Positions 24,012 through 36,076 are shown, counted from the first letter of the stretch. The stretch: 64,000 bases of DNA from Artocarpus heterophyllus (GCA_025403435.1 CM046345.1:11164235-11228234); one strand, 5' to 3'. Made by a program: numbers and translations. Notes: a model not told the origin generated them from the letters alone.

Positions 24012-24455
24012 TTGACCACCGTTCTTTTAATTAAAAAAAAGTAGGAATTTGACTTCAACTTAAGCATCCTATAAGATTTTAGATTCAATTTGAAGTAATG
24101 GCCAATAGTCGCGTATTTAAAATTTATTTTAAAAAAATTAATAGAATCATAAGCACAGAGAATATTTACGATATAAAATTTTTGCTGAAAAATGAAAACG
24201 ACAACAATGTTATACAGAACAAGGCGATGAAACGACAATCTTTGCAAACGTCAAGAGCACTAAAACGACAGGAACAATATAGTGGGATTGGTTCAAGGCT
24301 CACATCTCTCTTGTAAAGTTTCCAGGAGGTAATTCTTTTCTTATCGAAACAAGACTGATGAACTAAGATACAATGGCATGGAACTGAGGCTTAGTAAGGA
24401 CAAAACTCATCATTTTTAATCATCAATTCGTTAAAATAATAACAACAACAACAAC
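23643..24455. other. Intergenic sequence left of copia D
   Basis: Upstream flank of SSP1 (TGTGAGGACA-GTATTTATCC matches 20.79 and 36.51 kb), an A34 run at 23974-24007, then AT-rich DNA ending in an AAC microsatellite into which copia D inserted. No gene seen. Confidence 0.45.
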
Positions 24456-24807
24456 TGAAAGTGTTCATAACGTTATGACAACAAAATTATACGAAGCGGA
24501 AGCAAATCATTGAATCATCAAATTACCTCCAGCCATTGCTTAATGCTCTGTAATTTGGCCCGTTCTGCAACAGTGGTTTATGCTGTGTTTTGTTCCTTTT
24601 TCTGAGCACTCACAAACCTTTCTTGATGGTGTGATGAATTCATTTTTGTTTGTATGCTCAGGGACCAAGAGAATGAAAATTCACGTGTGTTAAACCGTAA
24701 CCATCACACGGTTTTAAAAACGTTGCCGAACGGTTAATTGCCGAAATAACCGTTCGGCGGTTGATGTCCAATTTGAATGCTCCACGTGGGCCAATCAGAG
24801 TTTAACA
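24456..24807 (-). repeat. Copia D 3' LTR, 352 bp
   Basis: TGAAAGTGTTC to GTTTAACA in + orientation, paired with 30554-30904. Contains repeated CCGTTCGG-type and CACGTG motifs. Confidence 0.92.
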
Positions 24808-24820
24808 TTCTCCCACTTGG
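24808..24820 (-). other. Copia D polypurine tract
   Basis: The minus strand reads CCAAGTGGGAGAA, adjoining the 3' LTR. Confidence 0.75.
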
Positions 24821-25084
24821 CCCATACATCCCATCAACCATTTCAATAAGAAACAAAATACATGAAACATGGCGATAGGTCCTCTAAATGACGAGTATTA
24901 TCTTCCATATATTACAATATATCTTGTCTCTTAAAATTTGCACGTGTAACTTAATGAATAAACCCTATGTTTATTCAAGGTCCAAACTTTAGTGATATAT
25001 TTCTCAGAAATAAAGTTGTGCACTTAACTGAAGTTAAAATGAGAAAATATCATAAATATAGAGTTTCATTACAAGGTACAACAA

Positions 25085-25627
25085 TTACATGAGGGAACCA
25101 AGTCCCATTCTGTCCACATGATCCCTAAATTTTACTGGTGGCATGCCTTTAGTCAAGGGATCAACAATCATCAATTCAGTGCTTATGTGTTCAATGATCA
25201 CTGCTTTATCCTTAACATGCTCTCTTATGGCTAGATACTTAATGTCGATATGTTTGCTTCGACTACCGCTCTTGTTGTTTTTAGCCATAAAAACAGCAGC
25301 TGAATTGTCATAGAATATTCTCAATGGCCTAGAGATAGAATCCACAATCCTAAGCCCAGAAATGAAACTCTTGATCCATACACCATGCGAGGTAGCCTCA
25401 AAACAGGATACGAACTCGGCCTCCATAGTGGAAGTAGCAGTCAAGGTTTGTTTGGCACTCCTCCATGAAATAGCTCCACTAGCTAGCATGAAAATGTATC
25501 CGGAAGTTGATTTCTGTGAATCAATGCAGCCAGCAAAGTCAGAGTCAGAGTAGCCAATGACTTCCAAGTTGTCAGTCCGTCTATACATAAGCATGTAGTC
25601 TTTGGTTCCTTGTAGGTACCTCATCAC
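25085..25627 (-). pseudogene. Copia D RNase H segment
   Basis: 180 aa read on the minus strand: MMRYLQGTKDYML, then the copia RNase H core with YSDSDFAGC, STSGYIFML, AISWRSAKQ, TMEAEFV and SKHIDIKY. It is complete to the natural C-terminus but separated from RT by a TAG in place of a Trp codon (after SDH), typical of C-to-T decay. Confidence 0.85.
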
Positions 25628-25642
25628 CTTCTTTGCAGCCTT

Positions 25643-26362
25643 CTAGTGGTCTGATCTTAGATCACTCTGATATCTGCCCAACATTCCTATAGCAAATGCA
25701 ATGTCAGGTCTTGTGCAAACCTGAGCATACATAAGACTTCCAACAGCTGAAGCATATGGAATATTGCGCATTTGTTCTCTTTCAAGGTCATTTTTTGGGC
25801 ACTGATTCAAATTGAATCGGTCACCCTTCACAATGAGAGCTATACTCGGTGAACAATTTTTTATCCGAAATCTCTCCAAAACTTTGTTGATATAGGCCTC
25901 TTGAGACAGACCCAAAGTGCCTTTATATCTATATCTGTGTATCTTAATGCCTATAACGAAGGATGTATCACCCATATCCTTCATGTCAAAGTTTTTAGAG
26001 AGGAATTGTTTTACCTCATGTAGCATACCTTTGTCGTTGGTTGCAAGTAGAATGTCATCCACATATAGAACCAAGAAACAAATTTTACTCTCACTGACCT
26101 TTTGGTATATGCATCGATCCATGATGTTCTCTACAAATCCAAATGAAGAGATGACATCATGAAATTTCAAATACCACTGACGGGAGGCCTGCTTCAACCC
26201 ATATATGGATTTCTTAAGCTTACATACCAACTGCTCACCATTACTAGAGGAGAATCCTTCTAGTTGTTTCATATAAACCTCTTCCTCTAGTTCACCATTG
26301 AGAAATGCCGTTTTCACATCCATCTGTTGCAACTCTAAGTCAAAATGAGCAACAAGTGCCAA
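25643..26362 (-). pseudogene. Copia D reverse transcriptase segment
   Basis: 239 aa on the minus strand with [34 protein letters not shown], catalytic YVDDILLA, SQEAYINKVLERF and YASAVGSLMYAQVCTRPDIA. These are RVT_2 hallmarks. The upstream RT start (IGCKWVYKAKKDS and KARLVAKGF) is present at 26.4-26.55 kb but broken by TAG in place of a Gln codon. Confidence 0.85.
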
Positions 26363-26605
26363 GATAATGCGGAGAGAATCTTTCTTGGATATAGGAGAAA
26401 AGGTCTCCTTGTAGTCGATTCCTTCTTTCTAAGTGAATCCTTTGGCGACGAGTCTTGCCTTATATCTTTCGATGTTGCTCAATGAGTCTTTCTTCGCTTT
26501 ATAGACCCATTTACACCCTATGGCTTTTGCACTATCAGGCAACTTGACAAGATCCCAGACTCCATTGGATGCCATAGAATCCATCTCATCCTTCATTGCA
26601 TCGTA

Positions 26606-28777
26606 CTAAAGTTTCGATTCTTGGCAACTTATGGCTTGTGAAAACATTTTGGGATCATTTTTGGCTCCAATGTTATAGTCTGATTCTTGCAGATACACAA
26701 CATAATCACTAGAAATTGTCGATTTCCTTTCTTTAGTAGATCTCCTTAATGTTGGTTTAACATTTTCCTGAGGAATCTGTTGTCCAACTTGTTGCTCGAC
26801 TGTTTTCAGTGGTTCTTGAGCAACTTGACCTTCTAGATTATTATCAGCAATTTGTGGAACCTCAATGATCGGTTGCACAACACTCGGTTGAACTATAGGA
26901 GTGCTATGAACTATGATCAACCGATCACTTGATGTAGATGGTTGAGCTTCAGTATGATCTCTTTCAGAAACTATGTTCCAAAATTGATCGCTCCCACTAA
27001 TCAAGTCATTCTCAAGAAACTTGGCGTTCCTTGATTCCACAAATCTAGTGCTGTGAGTTGGATAGTAGAATCTATATCCTTTGGACCTTTCGGCATATCC
27101 AACGAAATACCCACTAATGGTCCTCGGATCTAGCTTCTTCTCTTGTGGGTTGTATACTCTTATTTCAGACGGACATCCCCAAATGCGTATATGTCGCAAA
27201 CTCGATTTCCAACCCTTCCATAACTCAAATGGCATCCTTGGAACAGTCTTAGTCGGAACCCGGTTTAATATATACACAGCTGTCTTAAGAGCTTCAGTCC
27301 ACAAGGACTTAGGCAGGTTGGAGTTACTCTGCATGCTCCTCACCATGTCCATTAATGTTCGGTTTCTTCTTTCTGCTACACCATTTTGATCCGGAGAACC
27401 AGGCATGGTGTATTGGGCAACTATCCCATGCTCTTGAAGAAAACTCGCAAATGGACCTTGAGCTTGTCCATCCTCAGTGTATCTACCATAATATTCTCCA
27501 CCTCTATCTGTCATCACGATCTTTATTTGCTTTCCGCATTGTTTCTCTACTTCAGCCTTAAAAACTTTAAAGGCGTCTAATGCTTCGTCCTTTGTATGAA
27601 GCAAGTAGAGATACATGTACCGTGAGTAATCATCTATGAAAGAGATGAAGTATCTCGGACCATATGAGTCCATTACTGGACTACAAATATCTAAATGTAT
27701 GATTTCTAATATTTCTGAACTCCTCTTGGCACCTTTCTTAGACTTGTTGGTTAGCTTTCCCTTAATGTAACCTACACAAGTCTCGAAGTCAGTAAAATCC
27801 AAAGTACTAAGTACTCCGTCAGTCACTAACCTCTTGATTCTCTCAATGGAGATATGTCCTAATCTCCGATGCCACAACATAGAGGAATCCTCATTTATAA
27901 CACAACGTTTAATGCCAGATTGAACATGCATAGCAGTATGATGTGGTTCATTTTGCAAATTAATTGAGAAAAGACCATCAGACAAAATACCATTCCCAAC
28001 AAGATCAGATTTATAAAATAAACTGAAATATTTGTCTGAAAAGGTAAAGGAATATCCCAAAGGTACAAGTCTAGAAACAGAAATTAAGTTCCTAGAAAAG
28101 TTTGGAACATAAAATGTCTTATCCAATTCCAAAGTAAAACCACTACTTAAAACTAAGGTGCATGTTCCGATGGCTTCCACATGTGAACGCATCTTGTTTC
28201 CTGAAGAGATGCTTAGCTCACTTCCCACTGGCTTCCTTAGTTTTCGCATACCCTGCAAGGTATTCAAAACATGGATTGTAGATCCAGAATCAATCCACCA
28301 TGTGTTATAAACAACATCAACCATATTAGATTCATAACAAACCAATGAGATTGGATTACCTTTCTTCTCAAGCCAACTCTGAAATTTTGTGCAATCCTTC
28401 TTCATGTGTCCCTTCTTTTTACAGAAGAAACACTTGGATTCCTTCTTAATGATAGCTTTGGGAGGTATTTTACTCTTCCCTTTGTCCTTGGCTTGATATT
28501 GGTCTTGATTCTGATTCTTTCCTCTCGTGGTTGTCAGTGCAGTTTCACCCATTTCCATTACAAGTCGCCCTTCTTCTTGAGTACACATGGTCAAAAGTTC
28601 ATTTATTGACCATTTCTCTTTATGTGTATTGTAGGAAATCTTAAAGGGCCCATATTGTTTTGGAAGGGTGTTCAGAATGTAGTGCACCAAGAAAGATTCA
28701 GACATATCCACCTCAAGGTTCTTTAATTGAGCTGCTATGTCCCTCATCTCCATGATGTGCTCACGCACACCTTTCAC
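26606..28777 (-). pseudogene. Copia D gag C-terminus, protease and integrase
   Basis: 723-aa open frame on the minus strand. Domains: gag C-terminus (1-110), CCHC knuckle CFFCKKKGHMKKDC (116-129), aspartic protease WWIDSGSTIH (DSG at 163-165), GAG pre-integrase with LWHRRLGH (301-308), integrase core with D363 (HLDICSP), D424 (MTDRGGEY) and E469 (PDQNGVAERRNRT), then the C-terminal copia region (GYFVGYAERSKGYRFYYP). The D-to-E spacing is about nine residues longer than the usual DD35E. Continuous over 2.1 kb, but cut off from gag N-terminus and RT by stops. Confidence 0.88.
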
Positions 28778-29207
28778 ACTAGTGAGCCTTAAGGATCAGA
28801 ACCTCATGATTAGGGTGTTGGCAAGTGCCTTGTCTGAAATTTCAAATTGCTCATCAATAGCCTTCAGTAATGCCCGGACTTTCTCATACTGTTCGACAGA
28901 ACCACGTATGCCAGCAGAGACTTTAGTCTTTATGAACATGACGCTAAGGCGATTAGATCGCTCCCAATGTTCATAAAGAGCAATCTCATCCTGAGTGCTG
29001 GTTTCAGTAATTACGGGCTCATCTTTCTATAGCATAATCAATGTCCATCCACCCCAAGTGAAGGAAAATTCTCTCCTTCCAGACCTTATAGTTATCCCAT
29101 TTCAGCTCAGGGATATCATATCGAACATCAGAGAAATTCACAGGTTGTATGACTGCATAATTAAAATAAACATGCTTATGATCCAAAATATTGAGGCTAA
29201 TAAACAT
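28778..29207 (-). pseudogene. Copia D gag N-terminal segment, broken
   Basis: Frame from 29207 contains NFSDVRYDIPELKWDNYKVW and HLGWMDIDYAI, a copia gag start. After a frameshift near 29.02 kb gag continues (EHWERSNRLSVMFIKTKVS, EQYEKVRALLKAIDEQF) and meets TGA just before the 26606-28777 frame. The Met at 29207 may not be the true start. Confidence 0.75.
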
Positions 29208-30539
29208 AAATCATGCTTTACCAATGTAAATCATGCATAATATCATGAATTTATGACATAAAACTTGCATGTGGGCTAAAGTTTTAATTCAATTAGATCC
29301 ATTTCATTGTATGACAAAACTATCAAATTATGTTCTCTTTTCTAATCCCTGTGGGTAAATCAGAAAACATAATTTGATATTTTATCCCAATTAGTCATAC
29401 CAATATAATAAAAATTCCTGTGAGATAAAATTTATTATATTAAGTACAACTAATTACAATAAATGTCCTTTAACCAAATGTGATCCTTAACCAATTAATA
29501 TATAATTTTATATAATTAGAGTTGCTGTGGCTAAGCTCCAATTATTTAAAATTATATGGATCACTTAGACATTTAATTTTATTCACAAATTATTCATGAA
29601 AATTGCATGTTCTATAGGCAATATAATAATTATGAACAAAATCTCAATTTGTGCTAAATAGGTTAATTAACTTAATAACATGCATAATAAAACTCAAAAC
29701 TATGCATATAACAATAATTAGCACAACAATTATCACAATATGTTTTTCAATAAAACATTCATTAATATAGAACATTTTCTAAATGATATGCATAATTAAT
29801 TTCATAATTTATGCATAAAAATGTATTTCCAAAATTATGTACATAACAACAACAATAAAATTATGCACATAAAACAAATACTTGGCACATAATGTATAAA
29901 TTGAATTTCCCATGAAATTATTGCAAAAATTATGTGCATATCCAAAAACCAAAAATTAAATAAAAATATTTTTTTTAATTTTTGGATATATATATATATT
30001 TTTAATTTCCCCTTAAACAACGTCGTTTTACTTAAGAGGGGTTAGGGGTCCAAAAACGGCGTCGTTCTGTCTTAGGGGGGTTCTCACACCAACAAAAACG
30101 ATGGGTTGTTTACTTGTGGAGGGGACGTCCATTGGCATGTCAAAACAACATGTCATTTTGAGCCTCAGCGCTTGAAACGACATGTCGTTTCATTGCAATG
30201 AAAACACCAATTCATCAGGCTAAACGACATGTCGTTTGCCTGACAAAATGCTAAACGACATGTCGTTTTCTGGTCGTCTCCTTCACCCGAAATTGGGTCC
30301 TGTTGACCCGTTTGATCCATATTACGACCTGATTTTGGACCCGTTCGAATTTTCATGTTCCGGGCATCAATTTCAACGTTTTAAATCATAAAATTGTTAG
30401 AAATCCAATTACCCAATGATTTCTAACTTTAGTTTTGATTAAAAACTTCAAACCAAGAAACCCGAATTCACAAAAAATTTTGAACATGAACTGTAAAAAA
30501 AACAGATGTTCAACAGCAAACAGAGGCATTTTTAAGTTA
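29208..30539 (-). other. Copia D 5' leader
   Basis: About 1.3 kb, very AT-rich near gag and GC-richer from 30.0 to 30.36 kb, where palindromic 16-mers cluster. The ORF at 30165-30356 spans those palindromes and is judged spurious. Confidence 0.5.
30142..30268. repeat. Palindromic 16-mer cluster in copia D leader
   Basis: Three exact copies of the perfect palindrome AAACGACATGTCGTTT (30175-30190, 30222-30237, 30253-30268) and one degenerate copy (about 30142-30159). Related AACGTCGTT and GGCGTCGTT palindromes occur near 30.02 and 30.06 kb. Confidence 0.85.
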
Positions 30540-30553
30540 GCTCTGATACCAAA
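30540..30553 (-). other. Copia D primer binding site (tRNA-iMet)
   Basis: The minus strand reads TTTGGTATCAGAGC directly inside the 5' LTR. Confidence 0.85.
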
Positions 30554-30904
30554 TGAAAGTGTTCATAACGTTATGACAACAAAATTATACGAAGCGGAAG
30601 CAAATCATTGAATCATCAAATTACCTCCAGCCATTGCTTAATGCTCTGTAATTCGGCCCGTTTGCAACAGTGGTTTATGCTGTGTTTTGTTCCTTTTTCT
30701 GAGCACTCACAAACCTTTCTTGATGGTGTGATGAATTCGTTTTTGTTTGTATGCTCAGGGACCAAGAGAATGAAAATTCACGTGTGTTAAACCGTGACCA
30801 TCACACGGTTTTAAAAGCGTTGCCGAACGGTTAATTGTCGGAATAACCGTTTGGCAGTTGATGTCCAATTTGAATGCTCCACGTGGGCCAATCAAAGTTT
30901 AACA
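30554..30904 (-). repeat. Copia D 5' LTR, 351 bp
   Basis: Matches 24456-24807 with roughly ten differences by eye. Followed by the AAC repeat target. Confidence 0.92.
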
Positions 30905-32668
30905 ACAACAACAACAACAACTCTGTTGAGAATAAATTTAGACGAATTCAAATGTGACAAAAAATCATCAATATTCCCTCTCACATCTTTATCATCCAGA
31001 GGAATATAAAGCTCAACATACCTCATCAGCAAAAACGGAGGCTACTCCAAAATGCAACAGTAATAGAAAATGACAACAATCTGAAAACAACGATGCATAA
31101 TAAAAACAACCACATAGAAACGACACTACTATAAGAAGACAATAGAAACGACAACACTACAAAACTATATTAATTTTTTTGGGTAAACGGGAACACAGAT
31201 AAATTACATATGTCTACGCTAAAACGCAAATCGTATCGAAACGATGACATTCTGAATATGGCCTCATAAAATTACCAAACGAAAAACAAAAATTAAAAAT
31301 ATAAGGCGACAGAGAAACAACAACAACAACAAAAAGAGAGAGAACTTACCAAAAACAACAACCACCTTGAAAAATGACAATATAGTAAAACAATTTTTAT
31401 TTCAATTTTTGATACCAACTTACATGGCACATTTAGTTGTATTATTCTTGTTGTTTAGACACTTATCAATTAAAAAAAAATGATATCCTACATCTTACAT
31501 AAGCAGACTAAATTTTTTGTTAGATTTTTAATATGAATTTTAATTGGCATTTATTATCACAAGTAATTATTATTGTAGGACTAATTTGTTGAGCTCAAAT
31601 TCAGGTTTATCAAAGATTGTTTCTTTCTTTATTCGAATTATTGTTTTTGGCTTTTTTGAATGGGACCCCTTAAACTTTACATGTTTGACAATTCAATCCC
31701 TGAACTAAGAATTTTGGCAATTGATTTCCTAAACTTCTATATATGTTATTTCTCAAGTTTAATTGATGACACTGTCAAAAATTTAGACGGAATTGTCATG
31801 TGTTCATCATGTGGTAACTTATGAGGGGCCAAATTTAAATTTAACACAGAAAAGGGTACATTTTTTAAACATTGCAGTTCACTGCAGATAATAGTGAGAT
31901 CTTGATAAAAGAACGTAAATAAATAAATTAGATGAAGGAGGATAAACTCTCGAACCACTATTTGATGGGACGAATTACGCCTGATTGGAAGTCCAGAATA
32001 TTTGCTTTTTTCTGAAGTTCTGAGATTATAGAAATTGGTTTGTTGACTTTGCTTAAGTTGTTTATTGCTTTAGTGATTACGGTTCATAATTGGTTTTGGT
32101 ACTTGCAGAGGCTTTTGTAAAGGTTGTTTTGCAATTCGATTCGGAATTAATGGTTTCCTTATAAAGCTGAGTTGCTGGGATAAGCAATTTACAAGTAAAA
32201 CCATTGATCACATAAAAAAGTTTTAGTTGCACCAAAAAGTTTCCGTGATTAAAAATACTGACTTTAAAGTACTTGTAGCTACATTACACAAAAATGTTGT
32301 GGACTCTAGGTGTTACAATAAGATGTTGCAGCGATATTAAAGCACAGAAAAGCAAAATGCATCTACGTAGTTAGTTTCAAACACTGATCTTGATCCTCAC
32401 ACTAAAATTTAGGAAAGTCTCAGATGAAAAAGAAGCGATAGATGTCAAACATCAAACCATATAACGTATCGCAAAGAAATGAAAAATTTATTAGTTGTTA
32501 TGTATATCCATAACTTTATTCAGTTGCCAAAGATGATTTTTATTTTACGTCAAAGTTGTGATTTCTGACCGTACAATAGTAAAGATTTGATGACCCTTTG
32601 GTCTTTAACATTTATTGGAGACAATTGATTTATTGCGGAGAAGCATATATTTTTAGAGTTAGTCAACT
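30905..32668. other. Intergenic sequence between copia D and copia E
   Basis: An AAC/ACAACA-rich stretch (30905-31400) followed by AT-rich DNA. 32515-32580 (CCAAAGATGATTTTTATTTT) matches the 3' flank of SSP4 at 43.81 kb, so it is the original downstream flank of the peptide pseudogene now separated from it by copia E. No gene seen. Confidence 0.45.
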
Positions 32669-32682
32669 TGTTAATAACAGTT

Positions 32683-32889
32683 TGTTAATAGTCCGTTAGT
32701 CATTGTTGAGCTGGCAACCAACTTGTATATGTTAGTTGTAACTAACTTATTTGTCAGTTTTATTATTTTGTTTTACAATTATATAAGCTGAAGTGTAACT
32801 CATATTATCGGTTGAATAAGAAATCAATTTTCTTCTTCCGTATCTTTCTCTCTACAACTTTTCTTCCTGAAATTGATATGAGATTCAAT
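32683..32889 (+). repeat. Copia E 5' LTR remnant (approximate)
   Basis: TGTTAATAGTCCG-like start, TATATAA at about 32782, CT-rich end, and PBS-like TATGGTATTAG from 32890. There is no second LTR to fix the ends. Confidence 0.4.
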
Positions 32890-33002
32890 ATGGTATTAGT
32901 TTGATTTTCCATTCCTTTTGTTGTTTCCTTTGTTCGATTGCTGTTGTTCTTCTTCATCGATTCACTCTCTATGATTTCATTTCTCCCGTCTCGGCTTGAT
33001 CC

Positions 33003-34840
33003 ATGGAAGCTTCGAATTTAGGAAGTTCCACGCTGTTCATGGTAGATCCGCCATTGACGATAGTTCAAGTCCGTATTTCCTCCATCACTCTAACAGTCCA
33101 GGCCTTTCTCTTGTGTCGCAGCAGTTGACAGGAGAGAACTATGCCTCCTAGAGCAGAGTGATGCAAAATTGTCCTCTCTGTCAAGAACAAGCTAGGTTCA
33201 TCGATGGTTCGATCCTAGAGCCTGAATCTTCTCAATTCTTGGATTAGGAACAATAATATTGTGATTTCTTAGATCCTCAATTCAGTGTCTAAAGAAATTT
33301 GTGCTAGCATTATCTTCTCAGAATCTGCTTATGAGATCTGGCTTGATCTCAAAGATCAATTCCAACATAGCAATGGACTGATTACGTCGTGATTTGGCTA
33401 ATCATAACCAAGAGCAAAATACTAGCACTGTTTATTTTACAAAATTAAAAACACTCTAGGAAGAACTAAGTAATTTTAGACCCATATGTATGTGTGGGAA
33501 ATGCTCTTGTGGTGGAGTTAAAGAACTCAACATGTATTACCAAATGGAATACATCATGGCTTTACTCTTGGGCTTAAATGACTCAAATGTTCAGGTCAGG
33601 AGTCGATTGTTGTTAATGGACCCTCTTCCAATAATTGACAAAGTGTTTTCCTTAATTTCTCAAAAGGAATGCCAGAGAAAAATTGGTTTTCAATCTACTA
33701 GCAATTCAGACTTGCCTAATACTAAAAATTGATTCTTTGAGAAGATCTATAGGTGGTATGACACTCATGATTCTGCACATGGAAGTTACAAGAGTCAAAA
33801 TAAAGATAGACCTTTTTGCACTCATTGTAATTTTCATGGACACACCATTGAGAAGTGATATAAACTGCATGGTTATCCTCCTAGAGTTAAGCCTCACCAA
33901 AAAATTCTCCTCATATAGCTACTGTCACTCAAGTAGCTGTTTCAACTTGTCCTAAAGATAAGCTTCAAAATTATACCAGTGACATGGGAAATTTTCTACA
34001 AAACCTAAATGCCACTCAGTATCATCAATTCATGACCATGCTTTCCCGTCATTTGGCTACTCTAGTGAAAACTAGTGATCAACAGGACATTGCCACAACA
34101 TCCTTCTTTACAGATACTTGTTTTTCAGTATCATAAATCCTATCCTATCCTATCCTCTGCCAAATTTTTTATTGTTGACTTTGATGCCTCTAAACATATC
34201 TGTTGTGATGCTGATGCTTTTTGTCCCTAAAACCAATTATGAATTCCAATGTTACACTGCCAAATCATATGAGCATTGTTGTTCATTGTAGTGGGAATGT
34301 CAAGCTTAGTTCTCACTTAATTTTCAAGGATGTTCTCTTTGTTCTATAGTTCAAGTTTAACTTGATTTCTATGAGTGCCCTTACTACTAGTTCCCAAGCT
34401 ATAGTCATGTTTCTTCCTAGTCATTTTATGATTCAAGAACTTCACACCAAGAGGATGATTGGCAAGGGTGAAAAGATGGCTGACCTATATATCCTTGACA
34501 CAAAGAATTTAGTCAAAGAATCTCAGGCTCTAGTCACTCATGTCTCAGCTCATATTTGGCATAGCAAGCTCGGTCACTTTTCTTCCAAAAGATTGGAATT
34601 CTTGAAGCCCCAGTTGAACTATAGTTATTCCAACTTTGATCATGCTAATCCTTGTTGTATTTGTCCATTGGCTAAATAAAGGTGATTATCTTTTGTATCT
34701 CAACACAATATGTCTCAAATGCCATTTGATTTGATTCATTGTGACATATGGGTACCTTATCATGTAACAGCTTACTCGGGCCATAGATATTTTGTGATTC
34801 TTGTTGATGATTGTTCTCATTTTACTTGGGTTCTCTTACT

Positions 34841-34874
<34 letters not shown>

Positions 34875-35860
34875 AATGTAGGAGTTGTTATTCCAAAGTT
34901 TTTAAATATGATTGCTACACAATTTGGTATCTAGATGAAGGCTTTTAGGTTTGATAATTGTAGAGAATTAGCTTTTACTGATTTCTTTAATGCACAAGGT
35001 GTATTGCACCAATTTTCTTGTACTGAAACACCTCAATAGAACTCGGTTGTTAAGAGAAAACACCAACATTTATTGAATGTTGCTAGAGCTTTATATTTCT
35101 AGTCAAGAATACCTATCCAATACTAGACTGAGTGTATCTTGACTACCACTCATTTGATTAATTGCAACTAAGTTATGAAAAGCTCTACAAGAAATCTGTA
35201 GATTTTTCTCACTTCAGAGTTTTTGGCTGCCTAGCATTTGCATCCAACTTATCATCTCATCGATTTAAATTTCATCCTCGAGCTAGAATGTGTGTGTTTT
35301 TGGGATATCCCACAAGTATAAAAGGATATAAGCTACTTGATATTCAATCCAAATAGGTCTTTATATCTAGGGATATTGTTTTCCATGAGGAAAACTTCCC
35401 TTTTCACTTGGTTACAACCGCTGAGCATATGATGGATCCTTTTCCCGATCTCGTAATTCCTATTCCAACATCCGAGCTTATCTCATTTCCCCAACCACAA
35501 TCCAACCCATTTCCTAACCACATCTTTCCTCAACTCACCAAATTCCACCTGCAATTTCAGATCATATTTGGCCTAGACTATCTTCCAAAATTATCAAGCC
35601 TCTCTCATACTTACAAGACTACCATTGTGCCTTACTTACTCATTCTCCTATTCATAAACTAACTCCAATAAGCCATATCCTCTACCCAACTTTATCTCTT
35701 AAAATTCCTTATCCCCATTCCACAGATTACTCTTAATGTGTCCTCACACTTTGAACCACAGTTCTACCACCAAGCTGCCAAATTTCCTCATTGGAGGGTA
35801 GCTATGCAAGCTGAATTGGATGCCATGGAGCTTAATCACACATGCTTGCTTGACCGGCGT
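33003..35860 (+). pseudogene. Copia E gag-pol, broken and truncated
   Basis: Begins MEASNLGSS, with SPYFLHHSNSPG and LTGENYAS in a shifted frame, followed by TAG where Trp is expected (YASWSR motif). A gag frame at 33490-33732 contains EYIMALLLGLNDS. The knuckle near 33.82-33.87 kb has TGA in place of the third Cys. Pre-integrase HSKLGHFSSKRL (34362-34679), integrase HRYFVILVDDCSHFTWV (34710-34934), a C-terminal integrase piece ARMCVFLGYPTSIKGYKL (35162-35356), and RT start [18 protein letters not shown] near 35.80 kb. Not functional. Confidence 0.75.
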
Positions 35861-36076
35861 TACACCTTTTCAGTAGCGGACTGTTGAAACAATGAAACAG
35901 TATTTGTGATAGAATTAATTAATAAGCCGGAGTTGGTGAGACCAAATTAATAAATTATAATCTAAACTATACTCCATAAAAGAGGTATTAGCCAACGCGA
36001 TCTCCAAGCGGTGGATTGGAGAGAAGAACAATGTTTAGGATCCAAAATAACCTTAACCAAACCCTAAGGACTTCAT
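35848..36076 (-). pseudogene. SSP2: peptide pseudogene, split by copia E
   Basis: Exon 1 relic (35990-36076) starts ATGAAGTCCTTAGGGTTTG like the other family members, but a 2-nt deletion then brings TAA after seven codons, and the CCG-GTATNN donor has become GGCTAATACC. A piece of exon 2 survives at about 35848-35890, aligned with SSP1 through TGTAACGC.GGTC. Copia E replaces the remainder; the original 3' flank is recognisable at 32.52 kb. Confidence 0.55.

Larger units (their letters stand above)
24456..30904 (-). mobile_element. Copia D: complete Ty1/copia retrotransposon, 6449 bp
   Basis: Both LTRs (24456-24807 and 30554-30904), PBS, PPT and a full gag-PR-IN-RT-RH order are present on the minus strand. 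ACAAC flanks both sides (24451-24455 and 30905-30909), though this is within an AAC repeat, so the duplication is low-complexity. The LTRs are about 97% identical by eye, with differences almost all transitions. Tnt1-like domain layout. In-frame stops in gag, at the RT start and before RNase H make it non-autonomous now. Confidence 0.92.
32683..35860 (+). mobile_element. Copia E: truncated plus-strand Ty1/copia element
   Basis: A 5' LTR-like segment, a PBS-like TGGTATTAG, broken gag, protease and integrase, and the very start of RT are present. RT, RNase H and the 3' LTR are missing. The gag knuckle (CTHCNFHGHTIEK then KLHGYPP) is characteristic of the Ale/Retrofit group. An A-rich run of 32 nt sits inside integrase (about 34842-34871). 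It ends at about 35860 in exon 2 of the peptide pseudogene. Left boundary is approximate. Confidence 0.7.

Noticed and set aside
30142..30268. CRISPR-like array from spaced palindromes
   Set aside because: Eukaryotic retrotransposon leader, spacings of 31-47 bp are irregular, and there are no cas genes.
30165..30356. 63-aa ORF in the copia D leader
   Set aside because: Spans the palindromic repeats and has no similarity or conserved start.
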